From Bradyrhizobium sp. in8p8 (lineage in GTDB: Bacteria > Pseudomonadota > Alphaproteobacteria > Rhizobiales > Xanthobacteraceae), in NCBI RefSeq assembly GCF_000426845.1, contig NZ_AUGD01000008.1, positions 124,001 through 188,000 on the forward strand: DNA of 64,000 nucleotides. The letters run 5' to 3'. Both the position numbers and the translations under genes were made by a program. The notes under the pieces are model-generated. The model was not told the origin of the DNA and did not search any database. It was given only the letters and a program-made list of their open reading frames with translations. Below, in pieces: positions 1 through 12,037 of the stretch. Position 1 is the first letter of the stretch, and every line of letters starts with the position of its first letter.

Positions 1-133
1 GGTGAGCGAGCATATGCGGGTGCTGACATCAGCCAAGCTGGTGCGCGCCAAGCGGATCAAGCAGTGGACGATGTACAAGCGCAACGAGACCGCCATCGCA
101 GCCATCAAGCGCTCGATCCAGGACGGCCTTTGA
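1..133 (+). CDS. ArsR/SmtB-type transcriptional regulator, C-terminal fragment
   Basis: Only the last 43 codons are present, read from base 2 to a TGA at 131-133; the gene begins outside the window. The residues look like the recognition helix and wing of an ArsR-type winged helix: SEHMRVL, then AKLV, a run of basic residues, the wing-like QWTMYK, and a short closing helix. Metal or redox ligands would lie in the missing part. An ATG at 14 would give a 39-residue protein, but it would start inside the helix, so truncation by the window edge is more likely. The GST gene follows 138 bp downstream on the same strand; whether the two are linked is not shown. The family call is by pattern only. 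Confidence 0.6.
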   Translation, partial: VSEHMRVLTSAKLVRAKRIKQWTMYKRNETAIAAIKRSIQDGL

Positions 134-271
134 GCGTGTCGCGCGTCAGGCCGTCGCGCGTCGTTGCAGCCGGTGCAATGCTCCATTTCCGAGATTCTTG
201 TTGCGCCGCGACGAGCTGGTCGTGGAGACTGATCGGCCTGCCTCGTCCAACGACTGAGAAGAGCGAGAACC

Positions 272-901
272 ATGTTCCTGATCGGCCAATATGATTCCCC
301 CTTCGTCCGCCGCGTCGCGATCGCGCTGAAGCTTTACGGCATCTCCTTCGAGCACAGGCCGTGGTCGACCTTCGGCGATGCCGACAAGATCGCGCCCTAT
401 AACCCGCTGCGCCGCGTGCCGACGCTGGTGCTCGACGACGGCGAGGCGCTGATCGAGAGCACGATCATCCTCGATTATCTCGACGAGCTCGTTGGTCCCG
501 ACCAGGCGATGCTGCCGCGCGGCGGCGCCGATCGACGCAGACACTTGCGCATCTGCGCGCTCGCCTCCGGCCTCGGCGACAAGGCGGTGAGCCTGCTCTA
601 CGAGCGCGTGCTGCGGAAGGAGCAGCTCGCGCTGTGGGTCGAGCGGTGTCAGGCGCAGATCGCGGATGTGCTCGCGGTGCTGGAAGCCGAGCGCGCGGGG
701 GTGACGACGCCGTATTGGCTGGGCGGCCGCATCGGCCATGCCGACGTCGCGGTCGCCTGCGTCGTCCGCTTCACCCGCGAGGCGCATCCGCAGCTGTTCG
801 ACGCGGCACGTTATCCCGCGCTTGCGGCACATGCCGAACGTTGCGAGGCATTGGCCCCGTTCCAGGAGATCGTGCAGCCGCTGGCGCCGCCGAAGGGATG
901 A
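272..901 (+). CDS. glutathione S-transferase family protein
   Basis: A 209-residue cytosolic protein of usual GST length. Residues 1-75 form the thioredoxin-like domain: the N-terminal YDSPFVRRV segment (candidate catalytic Ser9), the cis-proline motif VPT at 49-51 and the glutathione-binding ES pair at 62-63. The rest is the all-helical domain. Such enzymes conjugate glutathione to electrophiles or reduce peroxides; the substrate cannot be read from sequence. The ATG follows a purine-rich GAGCGAGAA stretch. It stands alone between an ArsR-type fragment and a convergent metH, and a palindromic repeat separates it from metH. Confidence 0.85.
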   Translation: MFLIGQYDSPFVRRVAIALKLYGISFEHRPWSTFGDADKIAPYNPLRRVPTLVLDDGEALIESTIILDYLDELVGPDQAMLPRGGADRRRHLRICALASGLGDKAVSLLYERVLRKEQLALWVERCQAQIADVLAVLEAERAGVTTPYWLGGRIGHADVAVACVVRFTREAHPQLFDAARYPALAAHAERCEALAPFQEIVQPLAPPKG

Positions 902-908
902 GGGCTCT

Positions 909-1062
909 TACCCTCCCCTGGGTCGATCGCGCGAAGCGCGAGCGGGTGGGGTGATCTCTCCACACGGGCAGCGCTCCGCGGAGAGACCGTCACCCCACCT
1001 CGGTCCGCATTCCGCTTCGCTGCACACGAACCGTTCCTCCCCCTCCAGGGGAGGATGGGCAT
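909..1062. repeat. nested intergenic palindrome
   Basis: This sits between the convergent GST and metH genes and holds no convincing gene. The outer arms CCTCCCCTGG (912-921) and CCAGGGGAGG (1045-1054) are exact inverse complements; an inner pair GGTGGGGTGA (945-954) and TCACCCCACC (990-999) is also exact. Similar GC-rich intergenic palindromes recur in Bradyrhizobium and Rhodopseudomonas genomes. It could fold in RNA and help to end both transcripts, but there is no U tract. The rest of 902-1247 shows nothing further. Confidence 0.6.
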
Positions 1063-1247
1063 CGTGCATGTGGGAGGGTACATCCGCCGCCTTTGTGTCA
1101 CCGCGTGTGGCAGCCCGATGATGCAATACTACCCCTGTTTTGCCCGACGCCGCAACGCGTTTTTCGGCAAGGCCGAAATTGTCCGGCCTTTTCAACCCCA
1201 TCGCTACTGTGCATGGGGTTGTTTTCGAGCTTTGAGTTTCGGCGCGC

Positions 1248-5093
<3,846 letters not shown>

Positions 5094-5100
5094 TTTTCTG

Positions 5101-6012
5101 TTACGCAGCCTTCTGGGCGCTCTTGGCGCGAATGCCGAGCAAATGGCTGATCGCGAACACGAGATCGGCGCGGTTCATGGTGTAGAAATGGAAGGTGTCG
5201 ACGCCGTGCTTGGCGAGCTTCTGCACCTGGCCGGCCGCCACGGTCGCGGCCACCAGCTTGCGCGTCTCGGCGTCGTCGTCGAGGCCCTCGAACTTCGCGG
5301 CGAACCAGTCCGGCACGGTGGTGCCGGCGCGGGTGACGAAATTGCGTGCCTGCTTGAAGTTGTGCATGGGCATGATGCCCGGCACGATGGGGATGTCGAT
5401 GCCGCGGGCGCGGACGCGGTCGAGATAGCGGAAGTAGAGGTCGTTATCGAAGAACACCTGCGTGATGGCACGGGTCGCGCCGGCATCGACCTTGGCCTTC
5501 AGCGTGTCGATGTCGGCGTCGAAGTCGCGCGCCTCGGGATGCTTCTCGGGATATGCGGAAACGGAGATTTCGATGTCGCCATGCCGCTTCTTGATTCCGG
5601 CGACGAGCTCGGCCGAGCTCTGGTAGCCGTCGGGATGGCTTGAATAGGGCGTGCCAATGCCGCCGACGGGATCACCGCGCAAGGCCACGATGTGGCGGAC
5701 GCCGACCTCGTGATAGCGGTCGACGATCTCGTCGATCTCTCCGCGTGCGGCGCCGACGCAGGTCAGATGCGCGGCCGGCAGCAGCGCGGTCTCCTTGAGG
5801 ATGCGGGCGATGGTGGAATGGGTGCGCTCGCGGGTGGAGCCGCCGGCGCCGTAGGTCACGGAGACGAATTTCGGCTCGAGCGGAGCCAGCCGGTTGATGG
5901 TCTCCCAGAGATTGCGCTCCATCTCCTCGGTCTTGGGCGGAAAGAATTCGAAGGAGATCGCAGGCCGCTTCAGGTGCCCGTTGGCTGTCACAGGCGTCGT
6001 CACGTCAGTCAT
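5101..6012 (-). CDS. metF: 5,10-methylenetetrahydrofolate reductase
   Basis: A 303-residue flavoprotein that reduces methylene-tetrahydrofolate to the methyl donor for MetH. It carries the family signatures SFEFFPPKT near the N terminus, SVTYGAGGS and ALRGDP. I chose the ATG at 6012 (MTDVTTPV) because the 21 in-frame codons upstream look unlike a MetF N terminus and a GGAG lies about 10 bases ahead of this ATG. It is the first gene of a metF-metH operon. No ArsR-type regulator gene is next to it, unlike in some relatives. Confidence 0.95.
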   Translation of the reverse strand: MTDVTTPVTANGHLKRPAISFEFFPPKTEEMERNLWETINRLAPLEPKFVSVTYGAGGSTRERTHSTIARILKETALLPAAHLTCVGAARGEIDEIVDRYHEVGVRHIVALRGDPVGGIGTPYSSHPDGYQSSAELVAGIKKRHGDIEISVSAYPEKHPEARDFDADIDTLKAKVDAGATRAITQVFFDNDLYFRYLDRVRARGIDIPIVPGIMPMHNFKQARNFVTRAGTTVPDWFAAKFEGLDDDAETRKLVAATVAAGQVQKLAKHGVDTFHFYTMNRADLVFAISHLLGIRAKSAQKAA

Positions 6013-6372
6013 GGCACCACTCACTCCATTCAGGCGGCGGCCGGGGTCTACCTTGGAGAGCCTAAGATACGGCAAAGGAAGAATCGCCGACAGCCCATCG
6101 AAGATGGGAAATTGCCCACTATGGCGTTATTTAAACGGTCTGAGTTGGTTGATGAAGCGGGAGTGGGAAGGGTGTTCGATAGCAGAGTAACTTAAATGCC
6201 CGAGATTTCGAGATCCTTGGCTTCTGGTTTCGAAGTGGGCAGAATAATCAGATTGCTTTTCTGAATCGATTGTCCCAACTGAGGTCTTCAGCATTGCTCG
6301 CAGGTTCATACACGTCAGGCCTGCGCAGGCTGCCCATTGCCGCCGCGCGGGCCTTCATTACGTTAACGCGCC
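6013..6372. other. divergent intergenic region between metF and the LLM oxidoreductase
   Basis: These 360 bases hold no convincing gene. The stretch from about 6110 to 6300 is clearly more AT-rich than its surroundings, as expected for promoters serving metF on one strand and the oxidoreductase on the other. I looked for SAM-II, SAH and cobalamin riboswitch folds on the metF side and found no recognisable conserved core. Confidence 0.5.
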
Positions 6373-7389
6373 ATGATTCCGCTCTCAGTCCTCGACCTCT
6401 CGGTCGTCACCACCGGCACCAAGCCCGCTGCGGCGCTGCGCAACAGCATCGATCTGGCGCGCCATGTCGATGGGCTCGGCTATGTCCGCTACTGGCTGGC
6501 CGAGCATCACAACCTCGCCTCGGTCGCGAGCCCCGCGCCCGATGTCATGATCGGGCAGATCGCGGCGGTGACGAAGCACCTGCGCGTCGGCTCCGGCGGG
6601 GTCATGCTGCCCAACCACGCCCCGCTTGTGGTTGCCGAGCGCTTCAAGATGCTGGAGGCGCTGTTTCCCGGCCGGATCGATCTCGGTCTCGGTCGCGCCC
6701 CGGGCACCGATGGCGCCACGGCTTACGCGCTGCGCAGCCGGCTTGATCGCCGCGAGGGTGACGATTTCCTGGAGCGGCTGCACGAGTTGATCTTGTGGGA
6801 GACCCGCGAATTCCCGGCGGGCCATCCCTACAACACCGTCGTCGCGATGCCCGACGATACAAAACTGCCGCCGATCTGGCTGCTCGGCTCCAGCGACTAT
6901 TCCTCCGAGCTGGCCGCCCAGGTCGGCATGGGCTTCGCCTTCGCCCATCATTTCGCGTCCCACGACGCGATCGATGCGATGGTGCATTACCGCAATCGTT
7001 TTCAGCCCTCAGCCTGGCGTGCGACTCCGCATGCCATTCTTGCGGTCGCCGTCATTGCGGCGGATACCGACGAGGAGGCAGAAAGACTCGCCTCTTCCTT
7101 CGACCTCAACCGCCTTCGTCGTGACCGCGGGCAGTATCTTCCCCTGCCCAGCGTGGAGGAGGCGATGGCCTATCCATATACGGATTCCGAGCGCGCCTCG
7201 ATCCTGCGCAACCGCTCGCGCCTCTTCGTCGGCAGCCCTGCGACGGTGCAGAAGAAGCTACAGCCGCTGATTTTCGCAAGCAAGCCGGACGAGCTCATGG
7301 TGATCACGGCCGTGTATGACCATGAGGCGCGGAAGAAGTCCTACTCGCTGCTCGCGGAGGCCTTTGGGGCCGCCAAGAGCGCGGCTTAG
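6373..7389 (+). CDS. LLM-class flavin-dependent oxidoreductase, MsnO8-like
   Basis: A 338-residue single-domain protein of the bacterial luciferase-like monooxygenase superfamily. The N-terminal PLSVLDLS, the WLAEHHN segment near residue 42, the RVGSGGVMLPNHAPL strand-loop and DLGLGRAPGTD are typical of the MsnO8/YhbW subgroup, which uses reduced flavin and oxygen. The substrate is unknown. It is monocistronic, divergent from metF and convergent with pheA. The ATG at 6373 directly begins the first beta strand, as usual for this subgroup. Confidence 0.88.
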   Translation: MIPLSVLDLSVVTTGTKPAAALRNSIDLARHVDGLGYVRYWLAEHHNLASVASPAPDVMIGQIAAVTKHLRVGSGGVMLPNHAPLVVAERFKMLEALFPGRIDLGLGRAPGTDGATAYALRSRLDRREGDDFLERLHELILWETREFPAGHPYNTVVAMPDDTKLPPIWLLGSSDYSSELAAQVGMGFAFAHHFASHDAIDAMVHYRNRFQPSAWRATPHAILAVAVIAADTDEEAERLASSFDLNRLRRDRGQYLPLPSVEEAMAYPYTDSERASILRNRSRLFVGSPATVQKKLQPLIFASKPDELMVITAVYDHEARKKSYSLLAEAFGAAKSAA

Positions 7390-7484
7390 AGGGGCTCCTC
7401 CCGCTCCGGACGCGACGCAGCTCCCCTTCGCCGGCGCGCTGCCGAGTCGAGGTCCATCGCTCTCCGGGGCTTGCGGCTTCTCGA

Positions 7485-7512
7485 TCCCGGCTCGCGCTTC
7501 GCGCGTCCGGGA
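7485..7512. repeat. short intergenic palindrome between convergent genes
   Basis: An imperfect inverted repeat, TCCCGG at 7485-7490 against CCGGGA at 7507-7512, encloses the mirror-like CGCGCTTCGCGCG. It lies in the 130 bp between the ends of the oxidoreductase gene and pheA and resembles intergenic palindromes common in Bradyrhizobium. It may act as a two-way transcript end without a U tract. Confidence 0.45.
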
Positions 7513-7519
7513 CACGCAA

Positions 7520-8377
7520 TCAGTCCTGCGTCTCGCTGAACGTCGCGCGGAACGGATGGCCCGGATACACGCCGACGATGCGGAATTCGCGCGAGAAGAA
7601 TTTCAGCTCCTCGATCGCAAAAGCGAGGCCCTTGTCCTCGGGATGACCCTCGACGTCGGCGTAGAACTGCGTGGCGAAGAAATTGCCGTCGACCATGTAG
7701 CTTTCGAGCTTGGTCATGTTGACGCCGTTGGTGGCGAAACCGCCGAGCGCCTTGTAGAGCGCGGCCGGCAGATTGCGCACCCGGAAGACGAACGTCGTGA
7801 CCAGCGGGCTGGAGCCTTGGGTGGCCCATTTCGGCTCGCGCGCCAGCACCACGAAGCGCGTGGTGTTGTGGGCTTCGTCCTCGATGTCCTCGGCGAGGAT
7901 GTCGAGACCGTAGATCTTGGCGGCGAGGCGCGAGGCGATGGCGGCCACCGTCTTGTCCTTGCGCTCGGAGATGTCACGAGCGCTGCCGGCGGTGTCGGCG
8001 TGCACGATCGGCTTGATACCGAGCTTGCGGATGATGCGCCGGCACTGGCCGAGCGCATGCACATGGCTCTCGACGCTCCTGATGTCTTCGAGCTTGGTGC
8101 CCTTTACCGCCATCAGCTGATGCCGGACCGGCAAAAACCATTCGCCGATGATGTAGAGGCCGGAGGCCGGCAGGAGGTGGTGGATGTCCGCAACGCGGCC
8201 TGCGACCGAATTCTCGATCGGGATCATGCCGAGATCGGCCTCGCCCGACGAGATCGCCGACAGCGCGTCCTCGAAGGTGGCGCAGGGCATCGGCTCGGCC
8301 TCGGGATAGGCCTCCACGATGGCGATGTGGGAATTGGCTCCGGATTCGCCCTGGAATGCGATCTTCATCTTGCTCAT
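7520..8377 (-). CDS. pheA: prephenate dehydratase
   Basis: A 285-residue enzyme converting prephenate to phenylpyruvate in phenylalanine synthesis. The catalytic domain (about 1-185) has the FQGESGANSH opening, IPIENSVAGRV and the catalytic TTRF motif (HNTTRFVVL). A C-terminal ACT domain (about 200-280) with KLESYM in place of the usual ESRP would bind phenylalanine for feedback control. There is no chorismate mutase domain, so this is the monofunctional form. It starts 21 bp after kdsB ends on the same strand, so the two are probably co-transcribed. Confidence 0.95.
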   Translation of the reverse strand: MSKMKIAFQGESGANSHIAIVEAYPEAEPMPCATFEDALSAISSGEADLGMIPIENSVAGRVADIHHLLPASGLYIIGEWFLPVRHQLMAVKGTKLEDIRSVESHVHALGQCRRIIRKLGIKPIVHADTAGSARDISERKDKTVAAIASRLAAKIYGLDILAEDIEDEAHNTTRFVVLAREPKWATQGSSPLVTTFVFRVRNLPAALYKALGGFATNGVNMTKLESYMVDGNFFATQFYADVEGHPEDKGLAFAIEELKFFSREFRIVGVYPGHPFRATFSETQD

Positions 8378-8398
8378 GATCGGCCTTGTAACAGCGGC

Positions 8399-9139
8399 TC
8401 AGGAATTGGAAAGGATGCTGCGGGCGGTTTCCAGGTCCGCCGGCGTATCGACCCCGCGGGGGACGGTATCGACGATGGTGAAATCGATGCGCATTCCGGC
8501 CTCCAGCGCGCGGAGCTGCTCGAGCTTCTCCTGCAACTCCAGGGGAGACGGCGGAAGTGAGACGTAGCGCTCAAGCGCAGCACGGCGATAGGCATAGAGG
8601 CCGATATGGTGGTAACGCGGTCCGTCCCCCGTCGGTGCGGTCGCGCGGGTAAAATAGAGTGCGCGCATCCGCCTGCCGCCGACCGAGGTTCCGATGGCCT
8701 TCACCACACTCGGAGCAAGGTCCTCCTCCTCGGTGTGGATCTGCGAGGCCAGGGTCGCGATGTCCACGGCCGAGTCTTGCAGGGGGGGCAACACCTCGCG
8801 GATATTGTCGACCGTGATGGTTGGGAAATCCCCCTGGAGATTGACCACGATCTCCGCTTTGCCTTCGGGATCGAGCTTCTGCATCGCCTCGTGGATGCGA
8901 TCGGAGCCTGAGGGGTGGTCGGTGCGGGTCATCACCGCCTCGCCGCCATGCGCGGTGACCACGGAGGCGATCTCCGCGGTGTCCGTTGCGACCGCGACCC
9001 GGCCGATTGCAGCGGCCTCTGCGCGGCGCAGCACATGCACGATCATCGGTAATCCCGCGATATCGGCGAGCGGCTTGCCGGGCAGGCGGGTAGCGGCCAT
9101 GCGGGCCGGGATCAACACCAGGATGCGGGGATCGATCAT
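8399..9139 (-). CDS. kdsB: 3-deoxy-manno-octulosonate cytidylyltransferase (CMP-KDO synthetase)
   Basis: A 246-residue enzyme that activates KDO with CTP for the lipid A inner core. It shows the nucleotide-binding LIPARMAATRLPGKPL at the N terminus, DHPSGSDRI, the metal-binding NLQGD and GLYAYR. The open frame extends 45 codons upstream, but the ATG at 9139 (MIDPRILVLIPAR) matches the family start and length. pheA follows after 21 bp. The divergent cycM starts 218 bp away. Confidence 0.95.
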   Translation of the reverse strand: MIDPRILVLIPARMAATRLPGKPLADIAGLPMIVHVLRRAEAAAIGRVAVATDTAEIASVVTAHGGEAVMTRTDHPSGSDRIHEAMQKLDPEGKAEIVVNLQGDFPTITVDNIREVLPPLQDSAVDIATLASQIHTEEEDLAPSVVKAIGTSVGGRRMRALYFTRATAPTGDGPRYHHIGLYAYRRAALERYVSLPPSPLELQEKLEQLRALEAGMRIDFTIVDTVPRGVDTPADLETARSILSNS

Positions 9140-9357
9140 CGGGTTAAGAGCCTGGAAACGGGGCGTTTTCCACGCAGGGAAATGGCGCGGGAACGGTCTG
9201 AAAGCCGGGTCGCTTATACGGGTTGCCAGACCCCGGGCAAACCGATATCTCAATGGCAAAACTCGGGGAAACAATCAGGAACGCTTGATTCTCCCGAGGC
9301 TCGTCCTGGCGGCCGCTTGAGCCGCTATTTCCTTCTTGCGGTGGGGCCTGGCCGGAA

Positions 9358-9912
9358 ATGGACTCTTTCGAACTCAACAAGATTCTCGGTGCCGTGTTCG
9401 GCACCTGCCTCGTTCTGCTGGTGACGAGCTTCACCGCCCAGGCGCTGTTCTCGCCGAAGATGCCGGAAAAACCGGGTTTCGAGATCGCAGTGAAGCAGGA
9501 GGCCGGTCCCGGCAAGGAAGGCGGCGCAGCGGCCGCGCCGTCCGAGCCGATCGAGAAGCTGCTCCAGACCGCCTCCGTCGAGAAGGGCGCGGCCGCCGCC
9601 AAGAAGTGCGGCGCCTGCCACACCTTCGAGAAGGGCGGCCCGAATCGGGTTGGTCCGAACCTCTTCGGCGTTGTCGGCGAGCCCAAGGGCCAGGGCCATG
9701 GTGGCTTCAACTTCTCGGCTGCCATGAAGGCCAAGGGCGGCAACTGGACCTTCGACGACCTCAACAAGTTCCTCGCCAATCCCAAGGGCTTCATTCCCGG
9801 TACCGCGATGGGCTTTGCCGGCATTGCCAAGGATTCCGAGCGCGCCGATATCATTGCCTATCTGAACTCGATGTCGGAGCATCCTCAGCCGTTGCCTACG
9901 GCGTCGAAGTAG
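9358..9912 (+). CDS. cycM: membrane-anchored cytochrome c CycM
   Basis: A 184-residue class I cytochrome c held by an uncleaved N-terminal helix (about residues 9-30). A linker rich in Ala, Gly and Glu leads to the periplasmic heme domain, with CGACH at 84-88 and the probable axial Met151 in GTAMGFAG. Length and layout match Bradyrhizobium CycM, which carries electrons from the bc1 complex to the aa3 terminal oxidase. It is a single gene, divergent from kdsB. The 209 bp that follow, before the peptide-binding protein gene, show no further gene. Confidence 0.93.
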   Translation: MDSFELNKILGAVFGTCLVLLVTSFTAQALFSPKMPEKPGFEIAVKQEAGPGKEGGAAAAPSEPIEKLLQTASVEKGAAAAKKCGACHTFEKGGPNRVGPNLFGVVGEPKGQGHGGFNFSAAMKAKGGNWTFDDLNKFLANPKGFIPGTAMGFAGIAKDSERADIIAYLNSMSEHPQPLPTASK

Positions 9913-10121
9913 GGCGCGAAAAACCCATCTGGATGGCGGCCAGGCTGAAAAGCTTGGCCGTTTCCTTATCCACACCTCGCGGGACGTGATCGGGGCGTTT
10001 GGCCGCATCGGATCGGCCATCCGGCCCTCCAAGATGAGGAAAAAGCAACGCGTATTCGGTCGAAACCTCGCCTATATTCGGCACTTAAAGGAGTAGCCTC
10101 CTTCAAGACAGGGATGTTGAT

Positions 10122-12023
10122 TTGGCCATTACCCGACGCGATCTCCTGCTCACCGGCACTGCTGCCGCAGCGCTTCCCGTCCTTGGTTCCGTCGCGGGCG
10201 TTCCCGCCATCGGCCCAGCGCACGCCCAATCTCCCAGTGAGCTTCCCTGGCGCCACGCGCTGTCGCTATTTGGCAAGGTCAAGTACCCCGCCGACTTCAA
10301 GCGCTTCGACTACGTCAATCCGGACGCCCCCAAGGGCGGCATCGCGCGCCAGATCGCGGTTGGCACGTTCGATAATTTCAACATCGTGGTCTCGGGTGTG
10401 AAGGGGCAGGTCGCCGGTGCCGTTGCCTTCATCTATGAATCCCTCATGACACCCTCGCTTGACGAGGTCTCGACCGAATACGGCGCATTGGCCGAAGCCG
10501 TCAGCCATCCGGACGACTTCTCCTTCGTCATCTATCGCTTGCGGCCGCAGGCCAAGTGGCACGACGGCAAACCAGTTACTGCAGAGGACGTGATCTTCTC
10601 GCTCGAATCCTTCAAGAAGCATCATCCGATGTACTCGGCCTATTACAGCCATGTGGTGAAGGCCGAGAAGGTCGGTGAACGGGACGTCAAGTTCATCTTC
10701 GATGCCCCTGGCAACCGCGAACTGCCGCAGATCGTCGGGCAGCTCACCGTCTTGCCGAAGCATTGGTGGGAAGGGACGGACGCACAGGGACGCAAACGCG
10801 ACGTCTCCGCCACCACGCTGGAAGTGCCGCTCGGTTCAGGTCCCTACAGGGTCAAGGAGTTCGTCGCGGGACGATCGATCGCACTGGAGCGCGTCAAGGA
10901 TTATTGGGGCCGCGACCTTCCTGCGAATGTTGGCCGCAACAATTTCGACGAGCTGCGCTACGAATATTTCCGAGACGCCACCGTCGCGATCGAGGCGTTC
11001 AAGGCCGACCAGGTCGATTGGCGCACCGAGAACAGCGCGAAGAACTGGGCAACCGCCTACGACTTCCCGGCCGTGACGGATAAGCGGGTGATCCTCGAGG
11101 AATTCGTCAATCGCAGCTCGGGCGTGATGCAGGCCTTCGTGCCGAACCTGCGCCGCGCCAAGTTCAGCGACCCGCGCGTGCGCCGTGCGCTCAACTACGC
11201 GTTCGACTTCGAGGAGATGAACAAGCAGATCTTCTACGGCCAGTACAAGCGCATCAGCAGCTATTTCGATGGCATCGAAGACCTGATGGCAACCGGGCTG
11301 CCGCAAGGGAAGGAGCTCGAGATCCTCGAGACGGTCCGCGCTCAGGTCCCGCCCGAAGTCTTCACCACGGCGTATACCAATCCCGTCGGCGGCAGTCCGG
11401 AAGCGGTGCGCGAGAATCTTCGCGAGGCGCTGCGCCTGTTCAAAGAGGCTGGCTACGAGGTGCGGGAGCGCAAGCTGGTCGACGTCAAGACCGGCACCCA
11501 GTTTTCGCTGGAACTGCTGAATTCGGATCCGAGCTTCGAGCGGATCACGCTGTTCTACAAGCCTTCGCTGGAGCGACTCGGCATTGCCGTGAGCGTGCGG
11601 ACGATCGATCCGACCCAATACGAGAACAGGACGCGCGAGTGGGATTTCGACATCGTCACCAATTCATGGGGCGAGTCGCAGTCGCCGGGCAATGAGCAGC
11701 GCGAGTTCTGGTCGTCCAAGACGGCCGACATCCCCGGCTCGCGCAACATTGCCGGTATCAAGAATCCGGCGATCGACAAGCTGATCGAGCGGGTGATCTA
11801 TGCCACCGATCGCGATGATCTCGTCGCCGCGACCAAGGCGCTCGATCGCGTGCTGCTGTGGAATCACTACGTCGTACCGCAATGGACCTATAACAAGGTG
11901 CGCACCGCGCGCTGGGATCGCTTCGGCCGTCCGGCGGAATTGCCACGATACGGTCAGTCCGGCTTCCCGTTCATCTGGTGGTACGACGCAGACAAGGCGG
12001 CACGGATCGTAAAGAAGTCGTGA
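10122..12023 (+). CDS. oligopeptide ABC transporter substrate-binding protein (family 5), first copy
   Basis: A 633-residue periplasmic SBP with a twin-arginine-like signal (TRRDLLLTG) and a probable cut after PAHA. The family 5 fold starts at FGKVKYPADFKRFDYVNP and includes the KWHDGKPVTAEDV segment. The only start that keeps the signal whole is a TTG at 10122; no in-frame ATG is suitable, so the true start is slightly uncertain. It heads a five-gene forward-strand operon whose permeases resemble E. coli YejB and YejE, so the ligand is probably a peptide or peptide-linked compound. The next gene is a diverged copy of this one. Confidence 0.88.
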   Translation: MAITRRDLLLTGTAAAALPVLGSVAGVPAIGPAHAQSPSELPWRHALSLFGKVKYPADFKRFDYVNPDAPKGGIARQIAVGTFDNFNIVVSGVKGQVAGAVAFIYESLMTPSLDEVSTEYGALAEAVSHPDDFSFVIYRLRPQAKWHDGKPVTAEDVIFSLESFKKHHPMYSAYYSHVVKAEKVGERDVKFIFDAPGNRELPQIVGQLTVLPKHWWEGTDAQGRKRDVSATTLEVPLGSGPYRVKEFVAGRSIALERVKDYWGRDLPANVGRNNFDELRYEYFRDATVAIEAFKADQVDWRTENSAKNWATAYDFPAVTDKRVILEEFVNRSSGVMQAFVPNLRRAKFSDPRVRRALNYAFDFEEMNKQIFYGQYKRISSYFDGIEDLMATGLPQGKELEILETVRAQVPPEVFTTAYTNPVGGSPEAVRENLREALRLFKEAGYEVRERKLVDVKTGTQFSLELLNSDPSFERITLFYKPSLERLGIAVSVRTIDPTQYENRTREWDFDIVTNSWGESQSPGNEQREFWSSKTADIPGSRNIAGIKNPAIDKLIERVIYATDRDDLVAATKALDRVLLWNHYVVPQWTYNKVRTARWDRFGRPAELPRYGQSGFPFIWWYDADKAARIVKKS

Positions 12024-12037
12024 AGGATGTTTCCCGC

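Noticed and set aside
6013..6372. SAM-II, SAH or cobalamin riboswitch ahead of metF-metH
   Set aside because: I found no conserved core or pseudoknot pairing for any of these classes.
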